This document shows, in pieces, positions 31,920-41,897 of a stretch of DNA of 64,000 nt (its first letter is position 1; every line of letters starts with the position of its first letter). The stretch comes from Mesoterricola silvestris (lineage in GTDB: Bacteria > Acidobacteriota > Holophagae > Holophagales > Holophagaceae). Location: the NCBI RefSeq assembly GCF_030295405.1, contig NZ_AP027080.1, positions 3,456,001 to 3,520,000 on the forward strand, written 5' to 3'. Under the pieces are notes generated by a model. It had not been told where the DNA came from. It saw only the letters and a list, made by a program, of their open reading frames with translations, and did not search any database. The position numbers were made by a program, and so were the translations under genes.

Positions 31920-33515
31920 ATGCCCAAGCTCTCCCTCCTGCCCTCCCTGAACCTCCGCGGCCAGTTCCTGTTCCTGCTGGCCACGCAGCTGGTGCTCCTG
32001 GCGCTTGTGGCGGTGCTGGGGGCCACGAGCCTGGAGCGGCTGCGCCGGGACCAGATCGTCCTGGGCTCCGGCCTCCCCAAGAGTTCCGTGGCCGCGAGGG
32101 TGCTCCACGATTCCGATGTCCTGCGGGTGATCCACGTCTCCCTCATCGGGGCGGCGCGGAACCCGGAGTACCTGGAGAAGCGGGTCAAGCGCCTGAAGGA
32201 GGTGGAGGCCGACCTCGCCAGGTCCCTGGCGGACATGGACGCCCTGCCCTGGACGGGCCAGGACCGGGAGGACGTGGACCGGATCACGTCGGGCATGAGG
32301 AAGTACATGGCCTCCTTCCCCCCCGTCCTGGACCGGGCCCGGAAGGCGGGCATGGACGAGCTTCCCGCCCTCATCGAAGCCAATACGGCCTACCGTCGGG
32401 ACGGCTACAACCTCCTCCTCAAGCTCCTTCCGCGCCTCCAGGCCGCGGGCGAGGAGATCGTCCGCCAGGATCTGGAAGGGAGCCGCACCGGCCAGTTCCT
32501 CATCCTGGCGGGGCTGGCCGCGGCCCTGGCCCTGGGGCTCACCTTCACCCGGATCCTGGGCAACGGCGTGCGCCGGCAGGCCTCGGGCCTCCTCGTGTCC
32601 ATGGAGGCCCTGAGGACCGGGAACCTGGCCACCCGGTGCGCCGAGCCCGGCGGGGGCGAACTGGGGGACACCGGCCGCGCCCTGAACGCCGTCATCGAGG
32701 ACCTCGGGCGGCACATCCGCACCATCTCGGAGGTGAGCCACCGGGTGGCCTCCTCCGCCACGGAACTGAGCGCCACCGTGGCCCAGGTGAAGGGCGCCAC
32801 GGACGAGATCGGGGTCTCGGCCCACCAGCAGCGGGCCATCATGGAGGAGGGCACGGGCCTGGTGCGGGACATGCGCACCCTCACGGGCACCGTCCAGGCC
32901 GGCACCGCCCGGCTCCAGACCCTCGCCTCGTCCTCCGAAACCGCCGCCGACACCGCCCGGGGCAGCGCCTCCGATTCGGACCGGGCCATGGAAGGCATCC
33001 TGGAGAGCTCGCGCAACGTGGGCCGCATCACCACGGTCATCGCCGACATCGCGCGCCAGACCAACCTCCTGAGCCTCAACGCTGCCATCGAGGCCGCCAA
33101 GGCCGGAGCCCAGGGCAAGGGCTTCGCCGTGGTCGCCGAGGAGGTGCGCAAGCTGGCCGAACGCAGCGCCGTGGCCGCCAAGGAGATCACCGCCCTGGTG
33201 GCCGAGAGCTCCCAGCGGGTGGACGAGGGCATTCAGGCCGTGGGTCAGGTGAACGACGGCCTCGGCCGCATCCAGGGCCACATCCAGGAGAACGGCGGCC
33301 AGGTGCGGGAGATCGCCGCCGCCATGGACCTCCAGGCCACCTCCTCCGGGCGCCTCCTGGACCACCTGGGCACCATCGGCTCCCTCACCGAGCGCAACGG
33401 ATCCGCCACGACCCAGCTGGTGGCGACGATGCACGAGACCGCCAAGACCGTGGAGGAACTCGCGGCCCTGGCCTCCGAACTCCAGGGGCTGACGGAGCGT
33501 TTCCAACTGGCCTGA
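31920..33515 (+). CDS. Methyl-accepting chemotaxis protein (four-helix-bundle sensor)
   Basis: 531 residues. First helix at about 13-35; an all-helical periplasmic domain of about 155 residues; second helix at about 190-212; HAMP; then the signalling bundle with hairpin [20 protein letters not shown] and [18 protein letters not shown]. The C-terminus lacks the NWETF-type pentapeptide. It starts one base after the stop of the second MgtC/DUF4010 gene, so it is almost certainly in that transcript and may steer the cell towards the same ligand. Confidence 0.92.
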   Translation: MPKLSLLPSLNLRGQFLFLLATQLVLLALVAVLGATSLERLRRDQIVLGSGLPKSSVAARVLHDSDVLRVIHVSLIGAARNPEYLEKRVKRLKEVEADLARSLADMDALPWTGQDREDVDRITSGMRKYMASFPPVLDRARKAGMDELPALIEANTAYRRDGYNLLLKLLPRLQAAGEEIVRQDLEGSRTGQFLILAGLAAALALGLTFTRILGNGVRRQASGLLVSMEALRTGNLATRCAEPGGGELGDTGRALNAVIEDLGRHIRTISEVSHRVASSATELSATVAQVKGATDEIGVSAHQQRAIMEEGTGLVRDMRTLTGTVQAGTARLQTLASSSETAADTARGSASDSDRAMEGILESSRNVGRITTVIADIARQTNLLSLNAAIEAAKAGAQGKGFAVVAEEVRKLAERSAVAAKEITALVAESSQRVDEGIQAVGQVNDGLGRIQGHIQENGGQVREIAAAMDLQATSSGRLLDHLGTIGSLTERNGSATTQLVATMHETAKTVEELAALASELQGLTERFQLA

Positions 33516-33693
33516 AGGTGATCCACCGGGTCGTTCCCGCCGGAGCCTGTCCAGACAAATGACGACAAGGGTCTGTTCGGAAGCTGTGGACAAGGATGGC
33601 TTATACCCGATCCCCTCGGGGCAGGGTGCCTGGAAGGTGAGTGTCCTGGCAACGTACGAACCTGATGCGCCGGAGAATCCAGGCGAAAAGATG

Positions 33694-33975
33694 AAACGCT
33701 GGGGCGCAGAGATCTCGCTGGGGCGCTGGGGAATCAAGCCCGGGTGTGAACGCCCGGGCGGATCCCGCCATCCTTGAGGGGCCAGGCGCGGACGTTCAGA
33801 AGCAGGCCAACCTCGAGACCGGAGAAACGCACCTGCGTATTGACCTGGGCGAAGTGGGCATCCACCAGCTTCTCCTTCTTTTCCCAGCGCCCCAGCGAGT
33901 CCCCAGCGTCCCAGCGTTTGAGTTTTTCGATGGGCCTTCCGATCCGCCCAGGACAAGCCGTTCAGAGCTTCTACC
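33694..33975. repeat. Family B inverted repeat, second copy
   Basis: Arms lie at 33694-33733 and 33876-33919. The right arm differs from that at 14069-14112 at about four of 44 bases, and both are preceded by a CACCAGC...CTTCTTTTCCCAGCG segment. The outer flank (to about 33975, containing a reverse-complement CTGAACGGC) matches 13943-13995. Between the arms are 142 bp without a gene. The whole 33516-34317 gap contains only this element and a transposase remnant. Confidence 0.82.
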
Positions 33976-33984
33976 CCCAACGAC

Positions 33985-34211
33985 GCAGGCCATTGCAACC
34001 TGTGTGCATAACTGCGAGCCGTGCTATCAAAGCGGGTGTAGACGCTGATCCAAGGCCCGAACGCCTCCGGCGGATCCCGCCATGGCGCTCCCGTCCGATG
34101 CCTCCAGAGGATCCCTTCCACCCTCGGGCGGTTGGGAAGCCGCGAACGTCCCATCCCTCCCTGCTCAGGAGGAAGCAGGGGCGCCCGTTTTCTCCACATC
34201 TCATCGGCCAA
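33985..34211 (-). pseudogene. IS5-type transposase remnant
   Basis: Reading minus from 34211 gives about 60 residues resembling the N-terminal DUF4096 part of IS5-group transposases: LLPPEQGGMGRSRLPNRPRV, EGILWRHRTGAPWRDPPE and FGPWISVYTRF. Homology stops there. The frame continues into the family B repeat flank, and the catalytic DDE domain is absent. I see no terminal inverted repeats or target duplication, although the 13-bp CGGATCCCGCCAT occurs on both sides (near 33760 and 34068). It is an old truncated insertion. Confidence 0.7.
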
Positions 34212-34317
34212 GAAGCTTCTTGCCCTCGTTCCTCCGGGACGAAAATCCTGGTGTACGAGGCTTGAGCCTTGAGCACAACCTAACTATTCATTGAGCCTAT
34301 AAGATGCCGAGCAATCC

Positions 34318-36141
34318 CTAGGAGCCAGGGCTCTCCCCCGCCCGCCAAGCCAGCACCCGGTTGGCCGCGGCCCGGCCCGCCTTCTCCACCAGGGCCGCTT
34401 CCTCGGCTTCACGCACGGCCGTGACGCTGCCGAAGGCCTGCAGGAGTTTCTTCGCCGTGGCGGCGCCCACGCCGGGGATGGTGGTCAGTTCGGTCTGGAG
34501 GGTGCGCTTGGCCCGCAGGGTCCGGTGGTAGGTGATGGCGAAGCGGTGGGCCTCGTCGCGGATGCGCTGGAGGAGCTGGATGACGGGGCTGGTCCTCGGG
34601 ATGCGCAGGGGCTCGGAGGTGCCGGGGCGGTAGACCAGCTCCTCCTTCTTGGCCAGGGACGCGCGCTCCAGCTGGTCCAGGCCCAGGGCGGCCAGGGCGC
34701 TTTCGGCGGCGTGCAGCTGGCCCAGGCCGCCGTCGATGAGCACCAGGTCCGGGAGGTCCTTGCCCTCGTCCCGGAGGCGCTTGTAGCGCCGGCCCACCAC
34801 CTCGGCCATATTGGCGAAATCGTCGTTCTGCTCGTTGGTGACCTTGAAGCGGCGGTAGTTCTTGCGGTCCGGCACGCCGTCGGTGAACACCACGCAGGAG
34901 GCCACCACTTCCCGGCCCTGCCCGTGGCTGATGTCGAAGCACTCCATGCGCCGGGGCAGGTGGGCCAGGCCCAGGAAGGCCTGCAGGCCCTCCAGGACGG
35001 CCTGGTTGAGGCGCGCGGGCTCGAACTTGCGCTCCAGGGCCAGGCGCGCGTTCTCCTGGGCCATGGTGAGGAGGTCCACTTTGTCGCCCCGCTGGGGCAC
35101 GGCCAGGTGGGGCTTGGCGCCGCGCATGCTGCCCAGCCACTCCCGGAGCAGCTCGGCGTCCTCGGGCTCCACCTCCACCAGGATGCGCCCGGGAACGGGC
35201 TCCTCGGCGTAGATGCGCTTGAGCACCTCGGACAGCACGGCGCCGTCGAAGGCCTCCACGTCCTCCAGGACGTACTCCCGCCGCCCCACCATGCGCCCCT
35301 CGCGCATCTCCAGGCGGTGCACGCAGGCGCGGCCGTCCAGGACGGCGCTGCCGTAGTAGTCGGTGTCCTCCTGGTCCACGGTGGCGGCCTTCTGGCGGTT
35401 GAACCAGGCGTCCACCTGGTTCAGGGTGTCCCGGTACTGCGCGGCCTGCTCGAAGGCGCTGTGCTCCGAGGCCTTCCACATGGCCTCCTCCAGGCGCGCC
35501 TTCAGCTCGTCCCGCTTCCCTTCCAGGAAGAGCCGGGCCTCCTTGGCCTGCTCCCGGTAGGCCTCCTGGGTCACCGCGGCGATGCAGGGGGCGGTGCACC
35601 GGTGCAGCTGGTACTTCATGCAGGCCCGGCCCCGCTTGCCGTCGATATCGATGTCGCAGTCCCGGATCTGGAAGAAGCGGTAGGCCAGTTCCGCGGTGCG
35701 GTAGGCCGTGGACGCCGGGAAGAAGGGCCCGAAGTACAGCGACCCGTCCTTCTTGACCTTGCGGGTGACGAAGACCTGGGGGAAGGGGTCCTTCCAGGTG
35801 AGCTTCACGTAGGGATAGCTCTTGTCGTCCCGCAGCATGATGTTGTAGGGCGGCCGGTGCTCCCGGATGAGGTTGTTCTCCAGGACCAGGGCCTCCAGTT
35901 CCGTCTCGCAGACGATGAACTCCAGGTCCCAGATGCGGCTCACCAGGCGCCGGGTCTTGGCATCCAGGTGCTTGGACTGGAAATAGCTCTTCACGCGGTT
36001 GCGCAGGACCTTGGCCTTGCCCACGTAGAGGAGGTTGGCCTCCTTGTCCCGGTAGAGGTAGACCCCGGGCCGGGTGGGCAGGTCCGCCAGCTTGCGCTGG
36101 AGGAAGGGGCTGCGATCGGCGTTCGAGCGGGTGCTGGCCAT
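34318..36141 (-). CDS. uvrC: Excinuclease ABC subunit C
   Basis: 607 residues. It makes both incisions in nucleotide excision repair. GIY-YIG nuclease at about 15-95 (GVYLYRDKEANLLYVGKA); a Cys-rich segment (CDIDIDGKRGRACMKYQLHR then CTAPC); UVR motif region at about 205-240; the RNase H-like 5' nuclease (ECFDISHGQGREVVAS, LVLIDGGLGQL); and a C-terminal HhH (TIPGVGAATAKKLLQAFGS). Full length. It diverges from yraN, with 48 bp between starts. No clear Shine-Dalgarno precedes the ATG. Confidence 0.96.
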   Translation of the reverse strand: MASTRSNADRSPFLQRKLADLPTRPGVYLYRDKEANLLYVGKAKVLRNRVKSYFQSKHLDAKTRRLVSRIWDLEFIVCETELEALVLENNLIREHRPPYNIMLRDDKSYPYVKLTWKDPFPQVFVTRKVKKDGSLYFGPFFPASTAYRTAELAYRFFQIRDCDIDIDGKRGRACMKYQLHRCTAPCIAAVTQEAYREQAKEARLFLEGKRDELKARLEEAMWKASEHSAFEQAAQYRDTLNQVDAWFNRQKAATVDQEDTDYYGSAVLDGRACVHRLEMREGRMVGRREYVLEDVEAFDGAVLSEVLKRIYAEEPVPGRILVEVEPEDAELLREWLGSMRGAKPHLAVPQRGDKVDLLTMAQENARLALERKFEPARLNQAVLEGLQAFLGLAHLPRRMECFDISHGQGREVVASCVVFTDGVPDRKNYRRFKVTNEQNDDFANMAEVVGRRYKRLRDEGKDLPDLVLIDGGLGQLHAAESALAALGLDQLERASLAKKEELVYRPGTSEPLRIPRTSPVIQLLQRIRDEAHRFAITYHRTLRAKRTLQTELTTIPGVGAATAKKLLQAFGSVTAVREAEEAALVEKAGRAAANRVLAWRAGESPGS

Positions 36142-36189
36142 GGGGAATTCTACCGGGAACCTCGGCCCCGCGCGGGGCACCGATCCTCC

Positions 36190-36549
36190 ATGGACGCTTC
36201 CAGGGGCCGCGCGGCGCGGAGGTACGGACGCTGGTGCGAAAGGGGCACCCTCTGGCTCCTGTGGCTGCGGGGCTGGGACCCCGTGGCCCGGAACCTGAAG
36301 GCCGGCAGGTTCGAGATGGACCTGCTGGTGACCCGGGGCGACGAGTTGCGCCTGGTGGAAGTGAAGGCCCGCGCCCCCGGCGCCTGGGTGGGGGGCGACG
36401 CCGCGCTCACCTTTCCCCAGCGGCTCCGCCTCCAGAAGGCCCTGCGGAGCTTCCTGGAGCGGGTGCCCTGGCCCTTCCGGGTGACCTTCCAGCGGGTGAG
36501 CTGGTCGGGGTGGCGGTGGACCTTCCATCCCCCGGAACGATGGAGGTAG
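36190..36549 (+). CDS. yraN: YraN/UPF0102 family nuclease-fold protein
   Basis: 119 residues. The family motif is present: an RNLKAGRFEMDLL strand with the acidic residue, followed by LRLVEVKAR (the E-x-K core of restriction-endonuclease folds). YraN proteins look like Holliday-junction-type nucleases, with no firm function. The N-terminus (RGRAARRYGRWCERGTLWLL) is typical. It begins in the divergent gap with uvrC and is followed 60 bp later by tsaD. Confidence 0.85.
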   Translation: MDASRGRAARRYGRWCERGTLWLLWLRGWDPVARNLKAGRFEMDLLVTRGDELRLVEVKARAPGAWVGGDAALTFPQRLRLQKALRSFLERVPWPFRVTFQRVSWSGWRWTFHPPERWR

Positions 36550-36609
36550 GAAATGCCCAGGAACGGGGGCCCCTGGGGTGCCCGGACCCGATTCCGGTAG
36601 AATCGTCCC

Positions 36610-37632
36610 ATGCTGGTACTCGGACTCGAATCCTCCTGTGACGACTGCTCCGCGGCGGTGGTCCGCGAAACGCCCGGAGGCCCCGTCCTCCTGGCCATGA
36701 CCCGCAAGAGCCAGGACGAGCTCCACGGCCCCTACGGGGGCGTGGTGCCCGAGCTGGCGGCCAGGGAGCACCTCCTGCAGCTGCGGGGGGTCATCGCCGG
36801 GGCCCTGGACAAGGCGGGGCTGCCCCTTTCGGCCATGGACCGCATCGCGGTCACCCAGGGGCCGGGGCTGGTGGGGTCCCTGCTCACCACGTTCTCGGCC
36901 AGCAAGGCCATGGCCTGGCGCGAGGGCATCCCCTGGGTGGGGGTGCACCACCTCCTGGGCCACCTGAACGCGGCGCGCTTCGCGGTGCCGGACCTGCCCT
37001 TCCCCGCCCTGGCCCTCCTGGTGTCCGGGGGGCACACCCACCTCTACCTGGCCCGGGACTGGTCCCACCTGGAGCTGCTCCAGAAGACCCGGGACGACGC
37101 CGCGGGGGAGGCCTTCGACAAGACCGCGCGCATGCTGAACCTGGGCTACCCCGGCGGGCCCATCGTGGACACCTGCGCCAGGTCCGCGGAACGGGCCGCG
37201 GCCCCCTTCACGCCCCCCAAGTTCCGGGACGGCAAGGCCGGCTGGAGCTTCTCGGGGCTGAAGACCGCCGTGAGGAACCGCATCCACGGCGAGGCGGGCC
37301 TGGACGCCGCGGGCGTGGACGATCCCCGGGTGCGGGCCCTGTGCCGCACCCTGCAGGAGACCGTGGCCTCCTGGCTCCTGAAGCCCGTTCCGGCCCTCCG
37401 GGACGAGACCGGGGCCCGGGCCCTCATCGTCTCCGGCGGCGTGGCCTGCAATTCGGAGCTCCGCGCCCAGGCCGCGGCGCTGGCCGGAAAGCTGGGACTG
37501 GTCCTGGCCATCCCGGAGCCCCGGTTCTGCACGGACAACGGCGCCATGATCGCCGCGGCCGGCGCGATCCTGGCCCCCGCGGCCGATCCCTGGTCCCGAA
37601 ACGCCGACCCCAACCTGCCCCTGGGAGCCTAG
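36610..37632 (+). CDS. tsaD: tRNA N6-threonylcarbamoyladenosine transferase subunit
   Basis: 340 residues. Catalytic subunit of t6A37 formation with TsaB/TsaE. Motifs: LGLESSCDD at the start, VPELAAREHL, the metal site HHLLGHL (about 113-119), LVSGGHTHL, DDAAGEAFDK and the late GGVACNSELR and CTDNGAMIAAAG. Canonical length. tsaB and tsaE are not in the window. gatC follows 2 bp later, so the two are probably co-transcribed. Confidence 0.96.
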   Translation: MLVLGLESSCDDCSAAVVRETPGGPVLLAMTRKSQDELHGPYGGVVPELAAREHLLQLRGVIAGALDKAGLPLSAMDRIAVTQGPGLVGSLLTTFSASKAMAWREGIPWVGVHHLLGHLNAARFAVPDLPFPALALLVSGGHTHLYLARDWSHLELLQKTRDDAAGEAFDKTARMLNLGYPGGPIVDTCARSAERAAAPFTPPKFRDGKAGWSFSGLKTAVRNRIHGEAGLDAAGVDDPRVRALCRTLQETVASWLLKPVPALRDETGARALIVSGGVACNSELRAQAAALAGKLGLVLAIPEPRFCTDNGAMIAAAGAILAPAADPWSRNADPNLPLGA

Positions 37633-37634
37633 CC

Positions 37635-37913
37635 GTGGACGTGACCCGCGAGGACGTGCTCCGCTGCGCCGCCCTGACCCGCCTCAGCCTCCGGGAGGAG
37701 GAGATCGAGCCCCTGCGCCGGGACATGGCCCGGATGCTCAGCCACGCCCAGAGCCTGGACGCCCTGGACCTGGAGGGAGTCGAACCCGCCAGCCTGGACC
37801 GGCCCCTGCCCCGCCGGGAGGACACCCCCCGGGAGGGCTTCACGCAGGCCGAGGCCCTGGCCAACGCGCCCGAAGCGCACCGCGGCCAGTTCGCGGTTCC
37901 CCGGGTCCTGTGA
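37635..37913 (+). CDS. gatC: Asp-tRNA(Asn)/Glu-tRNA(Gln) amidotransferase subunit C
   Basis: 92 residues from a GTG. GatC clamps GatA to GatB in the transamidation of mischarged tRNAs. The family pattern is VTREDVLRCAALTRLSL, then a middle LDLEGVEPAS and the tail FAVPRVL. The subunit A and B genes are elsewhere. The gene ends directly against the end of the opposite-strand hybrid kinase gene, with no base between. Confidence 0.88.
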   Translation: MDVTREDVLRCAALTRLSLREEEIEPLRRDMARMLSHAQSLDALDLEGVEPASLDRPLPRREDTPREGFTQAEALANAPEAHRGQFAVPRVL

Positions 37914-40900
37914 TCACCACGCGTCCAGCAGCGCCTTGAACTCCGCCAGGCTGTAGGGCTTGCGCAGGCTCCGCACCCCGGGGCGGCCCTCCACGAGCCG
38001 GGCCACATCCTGGTCGGAATAGCCGCTGGCCATGACCACCCGCTGGGCGGGGCGCAGGGCCAGGATCCGGGGCAGGGTCTCGGCGCCGGTGAGCCCGGGC
38101 ATGTTCATGTCCAGGATCACCAGGTCCGGGTCCAGGCCCCCCTCCAGCATCGCCAGCGCCTCCGTCCCCCCCGGGGCGAGGCTCACCCGGTGGCCCAGCA
38201 CTTCCAGCATGGGCCCCACGGCCTCCCGGATGAGTTCGTCGTCGTCCACCAGGAGGATGGAGAGGGGCCGGGCCCCGGGGGCCGCGGGGACGGCCTGGAT
38301 CCCCTCGGAAGGCGCTTCCAGCACCCTGGATGCCGGGAAGTGGAGGGTGGCCGAGGTCCCCTCCCCGGGGGCGCTCCGCAGGTCCAGGGCGCCTCCGTGG
38401 GCCTTCATGGTGCCGAAGACCATGCTGAGCCCCAGGCCGGTGCCCTTGCCCATGGGCTTGGTGGTGAAGAAGGGCTCCATGGCCTTGCGCAGGACCTCGG
38501 GGGGCATGCCGGAGCCGGTATCCTCCACCGCCAGGCTCACCCCGCCCCCGGGCTCCCGGCGGGTGCGCAGGGTGAGGGTTCCGCCCCGCTCCATGGCGTC
38601 CACGGCGTTGACGCAGAGGTTCATGATGGCGTGGCTGAGGGCGCCGGCGTCGCCCATCACGGAGGGCAGGCCCTCCTCCAGGGCCATGACCGGCGCGACC
38701 CGCTTGAGGGTGGTGTGGGCCAGCAGCTGGGTGATGTCGGCCACCAGGGCGTTGAGATCCAGGGGGCGCTCCTCCTCCAGGCCCTTGCGGGCGAAGTAGA
38801 GGAGGCTCTTGGTGACGCCCCGGCCCCGGAGGCAGGCGGTGACGATGGTGTCCAGGGAACGGGAGAGGGCGGGCGCCAGGCCGGGGTCCTCCCGGTGGGC
38901 CGAGGCCAGGCTCAGGATGGCCCCCAGGACGTTGTTGAGATCGTGGGCGACGCCCCCCGCCAGGCTCCCCAGGCTCTCCATCTTCTGGCTTTGGGCAAGC
39001 TGGGCCTCCAGGCGCTTCTGCTCCTCCGCGGCCAGGCGCTGCTGGGTGATCTCGATGCCGAAGGAGATGGTCCCCCGGATCCGCCCCCCCCTGCGCACTT
39101 CGCTGTTCTGCCAGCTGATGTACTTCTCCGTGCCGTCCTTGGCGCGGATGGGATTCTCGAAGTGGCGGGGCACGCCGCCTTCCAGGAGGGTCCCGAAGAC
39201 CCCCCACACCTCGGGGTACCGTTCCCGGGGCACCAGGGTCTGGAACCAGTCCCGGCCCAGCAGCTCCTCCCGGGTGAATCCGGTGATTTCGGTGGCGGCC
39301 TCGTTGACCATCACGACGCGGCCGGTCTCGTCCAGGCACACGACGATGGCGTTGGCGGTCTGGATGAGGTTCTCCGCGAATTCCTCGGCGGTGCGCAGGT
39401 CCTCCTCGGCCCGGGCGCGGCGGGCCTGCTCGTCCAGCTTGTCCAGGGCGAAGGCCAGGTCCAGGGCCGTCTCCTTCAGCAGCTCCACCTCCCCTGGCCC
39501 GAAGAAACCCGGGACCGTGGCCACGACGCCCAGGATGTGGGTGACGACCCCGGCCTGGGCGATGGGGAAGGCCGCCGCGGATTCGGACGCGTCGTCCAGG
39601 ATGCAGGGCCGTCCCTCCCGGATGACGCCTTCCAGGGGATCCCTTCCCCCTTCCCGGGCGAACCGGCCCAGGGCGGCCTCCCTGCCGCTCGCGCCCGCCA
39701 GGGTCACGTCGCCCGTGGCGCCGTCCACCACGCCGATCCAGGCCGTGCCCATGCGGCCGAATTCCACCAGCACGGAGCACACGCGCTGGAAGAGCCCCTC
39801 GCGGTCCCGGGTCCACACCACCGCCTGGCCCACCTGGCCCAGGGCCGCGTACAGCTGGGTGAGGTGCCGGATCTCCTGGGCCTGGGCGTGGCGCTCGGAA
39901 ATGTCCCGGAGGAAGCTGAGCACGTAGGTGCCCCCGCCCTGGGTGACGACGCGGCTGCTGATCTCCACCGGGAATACCGTGCCGTCCTTGCGGCGGTGCC
40001 AGGTCTCCCAGACCCCCGAGCCTTGGGCCTTCAGCCACTCCCACTTGGCCTGGAAGTCCGCCGCGGCCTCCGGGGCCCGCAGATCGCCCCCGGTCCGGCC
40101 CAGCAGCTCCTCCAGCGTGTACCCGTAGCTGGCCTGGGCGCGCTCGTTGGCCTCCAGGATGCGCCCTTCGGGGTCCAGCAGCAGGATGATGTCGTTGGCT
40201 TCGCGCATGAGGACCTTGGAACGCTCCGCCAGGGCCTTGCGCTCCCGCTCCATGGCCAGCATCTCGCGGATGCGGATCCCACCCTGGCGCCGCACCAGGA
40301 AGCCCGTGGCCATGGCCAGGAGGAGGACGCTGCCCAGGGTGGCCATGGCGGTCCCCCAGAAACGGGGCCGCAGCTGCTCGACCAGATCGGCCTCCCCGAT
40401 GCGCACCGCCAGGGTCCAGGGCGCCCAGCGCAGGGGCCGCACCGCGCCGAAGGCCCGGGTGCGCAGGCTCTCCCCGCCGGTGACGAAATCCAGGCGGCTC
40501 CGGCGGGAGGCCGCCTCGAGGTAGGCGCCCAGGGCGTCGGAGGGGACGGAGCCCAGGAGCCCGCGGCCGGGTTCCACCAGGAAGGTCTCGCCCCGGGGCC
40601 CCAGGGTCGGCCAGTCCGGGAGGAAGGATCCGAAATAGTGGTCGGCCTCCATGGCCAGGTTCACCGCCCCCGCCGGGGTCCCGCCGGCGTCCATCACCGG
40701 GACCCAGAAGCCGAAGCGCCACGCGCCCCCGTCCGGGTCCCGGTGCAGGTCCTCCAGGACCACCCTGCCCTGGTCCAGGGCCTTCTGGAGGGATGCGGGC
40801 GCCGGCCGGAACGTGCCGTCCCCGATGATCTCCCGGCCCGAGGGGTCGCACAGGGCCACGCACTGGTACCCGCACAGCGCGCGCATGGAGGCCATCCAGG

Positions 40901-41774
40901 ACCGCACTGGCCCGTCCCCGGGCCCGGAGCCCTTCTGGAGCCGCAGGGCCAGGGCCTCCTGCAGGAGGCCGCCCCCGCGGACCACCTCGGCGTCGCCGAT
41001 GCGCTCCTCCATCCAGTGGTCGAGGGTCGAGGCCTTCAGGTCCGCCACCGCCGCCAACTGGGCCCTGGCCGCCCTCAGGTGGGCCCGGGCCTGGCCCCGC
41101 ATCCACAGGGCCCCGGCCATGGCGCCCAGGGACGCCAGCACCATGAAGCTCAGGAGGGGCATGCGCTTCAGCCAGGGGCCCGCGGTGGACGCCAGCTCCA
41201 CCCGGTCGAGGTGGAACAGGCTCAAGGGGAAGGTGTCGTTGCCCGCCAGGGCCAGCAGGGCGTGGCCCAGAAGGAAGAGGGTGAGGGAAGTGGGCAGGGG
41301 CGTGGCGGAAACGGTGGCTTCGTACAGGAGGGGCATCCCGGCCGCGTATCCGAAGAGCAGGAGGGACCCCGCCACCAGGGGCACCAGGGCGGCCAAGGCG
41401 GCCACCTGCCGCTGCTTCCAGGATGCGGACCGGTGGCCCGCCGCCACCCCCAGACCCAGACAGGCGGCGAGGTAACCCACCCGCGCGAGGAGCGCGCTGG
41501 AGGGCGTCCGAAGGAGGATCGCGACCAGGACCAGGCCGAGCGCCGCCATGAGGCTGCGCACCCAGAGCCGCCGCCGGCCGCCCCGGGCCAGGAACAGGCC
41601 TAGGCAGAGGACCGAGGTGATCCAGGCGGAACCGGGCGGCATGGGGCGCAGGCCCCGGCCGAAGCCCGCCAGGGCGGGGAGGCCCTCGTAATGGCCCGCG
41701 AGGGCCACCAGGGCGGTGAGGAGGCAGAGGGTGGCCCAGAACCCGACCTTGTACTTCGAAAGGACGCCGAACAC
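37914..41774 (-). CDS. Large hybrid sensor histidine kinase (membrane-Cache-PAS-GAF-PAS-HK-REC)
   Basis: 1286 residues from a GTG with GGAG five bases upstream. About six membrane helices (1-180); a further helix (about 205-225), then a Cache-like extracellular sensor (about 230-470) closed by a helix; PAS (about 515-640, PVEISSRVV...DISERH); GAF (about 650-795); PAS (about 805-930); HisKA with VAHDLNNVLG (His near 948); an ATPase with GTGLGLSMV; and a C-terminal receiver (ILLVDDDELI, DLVILDMNMPG, LRKPYS). The receiver can take phosphate from the His or act as a phosphate sink. The output partner is not nearby. It has an AT-rich upstream region shared with the next gene's tail. Confidence 0.92.
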   Translation of the reverse strand: MFGVLSKYKVGFWATLCLLTALVALAGHYEGLPALAGFGRGLRPMPPGSAWITSVLCLGLFLARGGRRRLWVRSLMAALGLVLVAILLRTPSSALLARVGYLAACLGLGVAAGHRSASWKQRQVAALAALVPLVAGSLLLFGYAAGMPLLYEATVSATPLPTSLTLFLLGHALLALAGNDTFPLSLFHLDRVELASTAGPWLKRMPLLSFMVLASLGAMAGALWMRGQARAHLRAARAQLAAVADLKASTLDHWMEERIGDAEVVRGGGLLQEALALRLQKGSGPGDGPVRSWMASMRALCGYQCVALCDPSGREIIGDGTFRPAPASLQKALDQGRVVLEDLHRDPDGGAWRFGFWVPVMDAGGTPAGAVNLAMEADHYFGSFLPDWPTLGPRGETFLVEPGRGLLGSVPSDALGAYLEAASRRSRLDFVTGGESLRTRAFGAVRPLRWAPWTLAVRIGEADLVEQLRPRFWGTAMATLGSVLLLAMATGFLVRRQGGIRIREMLAMERERKALAERSKVLMREANDIILLLDPEGRILEANERAQASYGYTLEELLGRTGGDLRAPEAAADFQAKWEWLKAQGSGVWETWHRRKDGTVFPVEISSRVVTQGGGTYVLSFLRDISERHAQAQEIRHLTQLYAALGQVGQAVVWTRDREGLFQRVCSVLVEFGRMGTAWIGVVDGATGDVTLAGASGREAALGRFAREGGRDPLEGVIREGRPCILDDASESAAAFPIAQAGVVTHILGVVATVPGFFGPGEVELLKETALDLAFALDKLDEQARRARAEEDLRTAEEFAENLIQTANAIVVCLDETGRVVMVNEAATEITGFTREELLGRDWFQTLVPRERYPEVWGVFGTLLEGGVPRHFENPIRAKDGTEKYISWQNSEVRRGGRIRGTISFGIEITQQRLAAEEQKRLEAQLAQSQKMESLGSLAGGVAHDLNNVLGAILSLASAHREDPGLAPALSRSLDTIVTACLRGRGVTKSLLYFARKGLEEERPLDLNALVADITQLLAHTTLKRVAPVMALEEGLPSVMGDAGALSHAIMNLCVNAVDAMERGGTLTLRTRREPGGGVSLAVEDTGSGMPPEVLRKAMEPFFTTKPMGKGTGLGLSMVFGTMKAHGGALDLRSAPGEGTSATLHFPASRVLEAPSEGIQAVPAAPGARPLSILLVDDDELIREAVGPMLEVLGHRVSLAPGGTEALAMLEGGLDPDLVILDMNMPGLTGAETLPRILALRPAQRVVMASGYSDQDVARLVEGRPGVRSLRKPYSLAEFKALLDAW

Positions 41775-41849
41775 CGCAACTCCATTAAAAACACATATTA
41801 CATTTTACAAGCACGGGTTCGGGCATGTTGAATTTTTGCATAAATACCA

Positions 41850-41875
41850 GACGGGCGCCCGTAAGGACGCCCGCC
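41850..41875 (-). terminator. Possible terminator hairpin after the Gly/Asp-rich protein gene
   Basis: Stem GACGGGCG/CGCCCGCC (one mismatch), 10-base loop, in an AT-rich gap. Read on the minus strand it follows the gene ending at 41898 and leads into TGGTATTTATG, a weak T-tract. Confidence 0.45.
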
Positions 41876-41897
41876 AGCCGTTTCTTTTTCCCAGGGA

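Noticed and set aside
33559-34265. Plus-strand ORFs in the 33.5-34.3 kb gap
   Set aside because: They overlap the repeat and the transposase remnant and show no domain or ribosome site.
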